Shown piece after piece: positions 63,231-64,000 of a stretch of 64,000 nt of DNA (position 1 is its first letter; every line of letters begins with the position of its first letter). The stretch is taken from NCBI GenBank assembly GCA_037176845.1, contig JAYKXP010000032.1, positions 62,001 through 126,000 on the forward strand. The letters run 5' to 3'. This DNA comes from Paramarasmius palmivorus. Lineage: Eukaryota > Basidiomycota > Agaricomycetes > Agaricales > Marasmiaceae. The notes beneath the pieces are model-generated. The model was not told the origin of the DNA, made no database searches, and saw only the letters and a program-made list of their open reading frames with translations. Made by a program: the position numbers and the translations under genes.

Positions 63231-64000
63231 ATGAGGTTCTCAATCACGGCAGTTGTCGTTCTGGCGACATCTTTACTTCGAGTTCATGCCCAACTCACTC
63301 CAGAGCAGTTGCAGCCTCTTCTCGATGGACTCGCGCAAAAGCTTTCCAATGATATCGAGAAGCGCGTACCGTTAATGACGGATGACCCCACTGTCGCGCC
63401 GTTGATAGATTTACAGATTTTTGCCCCGCCTGTGACGCCGAAGGATGGAACGAAATGTGAAGTAGAGTTGTTGAAGCACAGTTTTGGTGAGTTAGCATGG
63501 TATGTTATCTGCGAAGTGAACTGAGAATGCATAGGTGATGGTTCATATGGCGCGCCTGCTGTCGTTCCTTATAGTCCACCGACTGGTGAAAGTTGCGGCG
63601 AAGTGGGGAAATGGGCTGCCATCAGTCTGAATTTGTCTGTTTATTGGTGAGTTTTCTGATAACATGTTAAAGGCACTGCGTTGACATAAGGATCCAGCAT
63701 CGGTACTCAGTATGATCGTCTGAGTGTACGTGAAAACAATAGAAGTGAACTCACGTCTAACACGAGCACTTTCAGTCGGTTTATCTTTCGCATGTTGAAA
63801 GTGAGTATGAGCATAAAATTCGATGGTGTATTATATTGATAATCTTCCTAGTTTGGCGACACTCGAGTGCTGAGCCGACGAAAACTGGCACTATATGGAA
63901 TACGTGAGCACGCGATTTCTCGAAGAATGAAGACCGATATTGACGGTGTATGAAACTATCAGGATCAAGGACGTCACGCACTTCACGCCTCTCTTTGCTC
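63231..64000 (+). CDS. Peptide-N4-asparagine amidase A-like secreted protein (5' part)
   Basis: ATG at 63231 gives a signal peptide (MRFSITAVVVLATSLLRVHA). Introns with GTGAGT/GTACGT donors join KHSFG to DGSYGAPAVVPYSPP, LNLSVY to CIGTQYDRLS, SVYLSHVE to IWRHSSAEPTKTGTIW and then IKDVTHFTPLFA at the window edge. IFAPPVTPK, HSF...SYG, QYDRL and EIWR-SSAEPT are signatures of PNGase A-type amidases (PF12222), which cleave N-glycans from glycopeptides in the secretory path or outside. The catalytic residues lie beyond the window, so activity cannot be judged. Divergent from DBP3, 198 bp apart. Confidence 0.85.

Noticed and set aside
1..64000. CRISPR arrays, bacterial operons, biosynthetic gene cluster
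   Set aside because: No spaced direct repeats of CRISPR type; genes are intron-rich and eukaryotic; no PKS, NRPS, terpene cyclase or P450 was seen.

Overview
The window is nuclear DNA from a filamentous basidiomycete, most likely an Agaricomycete. Genes are packed, with many 45-65 bp introns and several head-to-head pairs. The content is typical of mushrooms: two FunK1 protein kinases, F-box proteins with degenerate leucine-rich repeats, a lineage-expanded 7TM protein, a KDZ DNA transposon and a chromodomain Ty3/gypsy retrotransposon. No bacterial, organellar or CRISPR signal is seen.

Layout. 1-5.2 kb: three multi-exon lineage-specific genes of unknown function. 5.4-7.0 kb: an F-box-like gene. 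7.1-8.6 kb: a tRNA-like A/B-box sequence followed by a ~155 bp tandem repeat of about seven or eight units. 8.9-9.6 kb: an unresolved small gene. 10.3-19.8 kb: a conserved housekeeping block: a PTM1/GOST Golgi 7TM protein, SNX4, REV7, YJU2, a fungal 7TM protein and a small unknown protein. 20.1-29.8 kb: a complete 9.7 kb KDZ transposon with 405-410 bp terminal inverted repeats, an 8 bp target-site duplication, a full transposase and three passenger genes. 30.6-34.6 kb: a double GFA-domain protein, TPT1, ZIM17 and GRX5. 35.1-39.0 kb: a tandem pair of F-box + WW-like genes, one frameshifted. 39.3-58.5 kb: two FunK1 kinase paralogues separated by a 14.3 kb nested structure. That structure is a hAT transposon (8 bp TSD, TAGCG ends) whose single gene fuses a Ulp1-type protease to a hAT transposase. 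It is broken by a 9.05 kb Ty3/gypsy element with identical LTRs, inserted inside the codons of the protease His-Trp motif. 58.9-64 kb: an oxysterol-binding protein, the DEAD-box helicase DBP3 and the 5' part of a PNGase-A-like gene.

How it fits together. The conserved genes cover membrane sorting (SNX4, GOST, OSBP), RNA maturation (YJU2, TPT1, DBP3), translesion synthesis (REV7), mitochondrial Hsp70/Fe-S biology (ZIM17, GRX5) and glycoprotein processing. They are unrelated in pathway and linked only by compact promoters. The most unusual parts are the three mobile systems: the KDZ element with its passenger proteins, the Ulp1-hAT fusion element, and the very recent retrotransposon that disabled it. 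All introns were inferred by eye from splice consensus and protein continuity, so exon borders are provisional.
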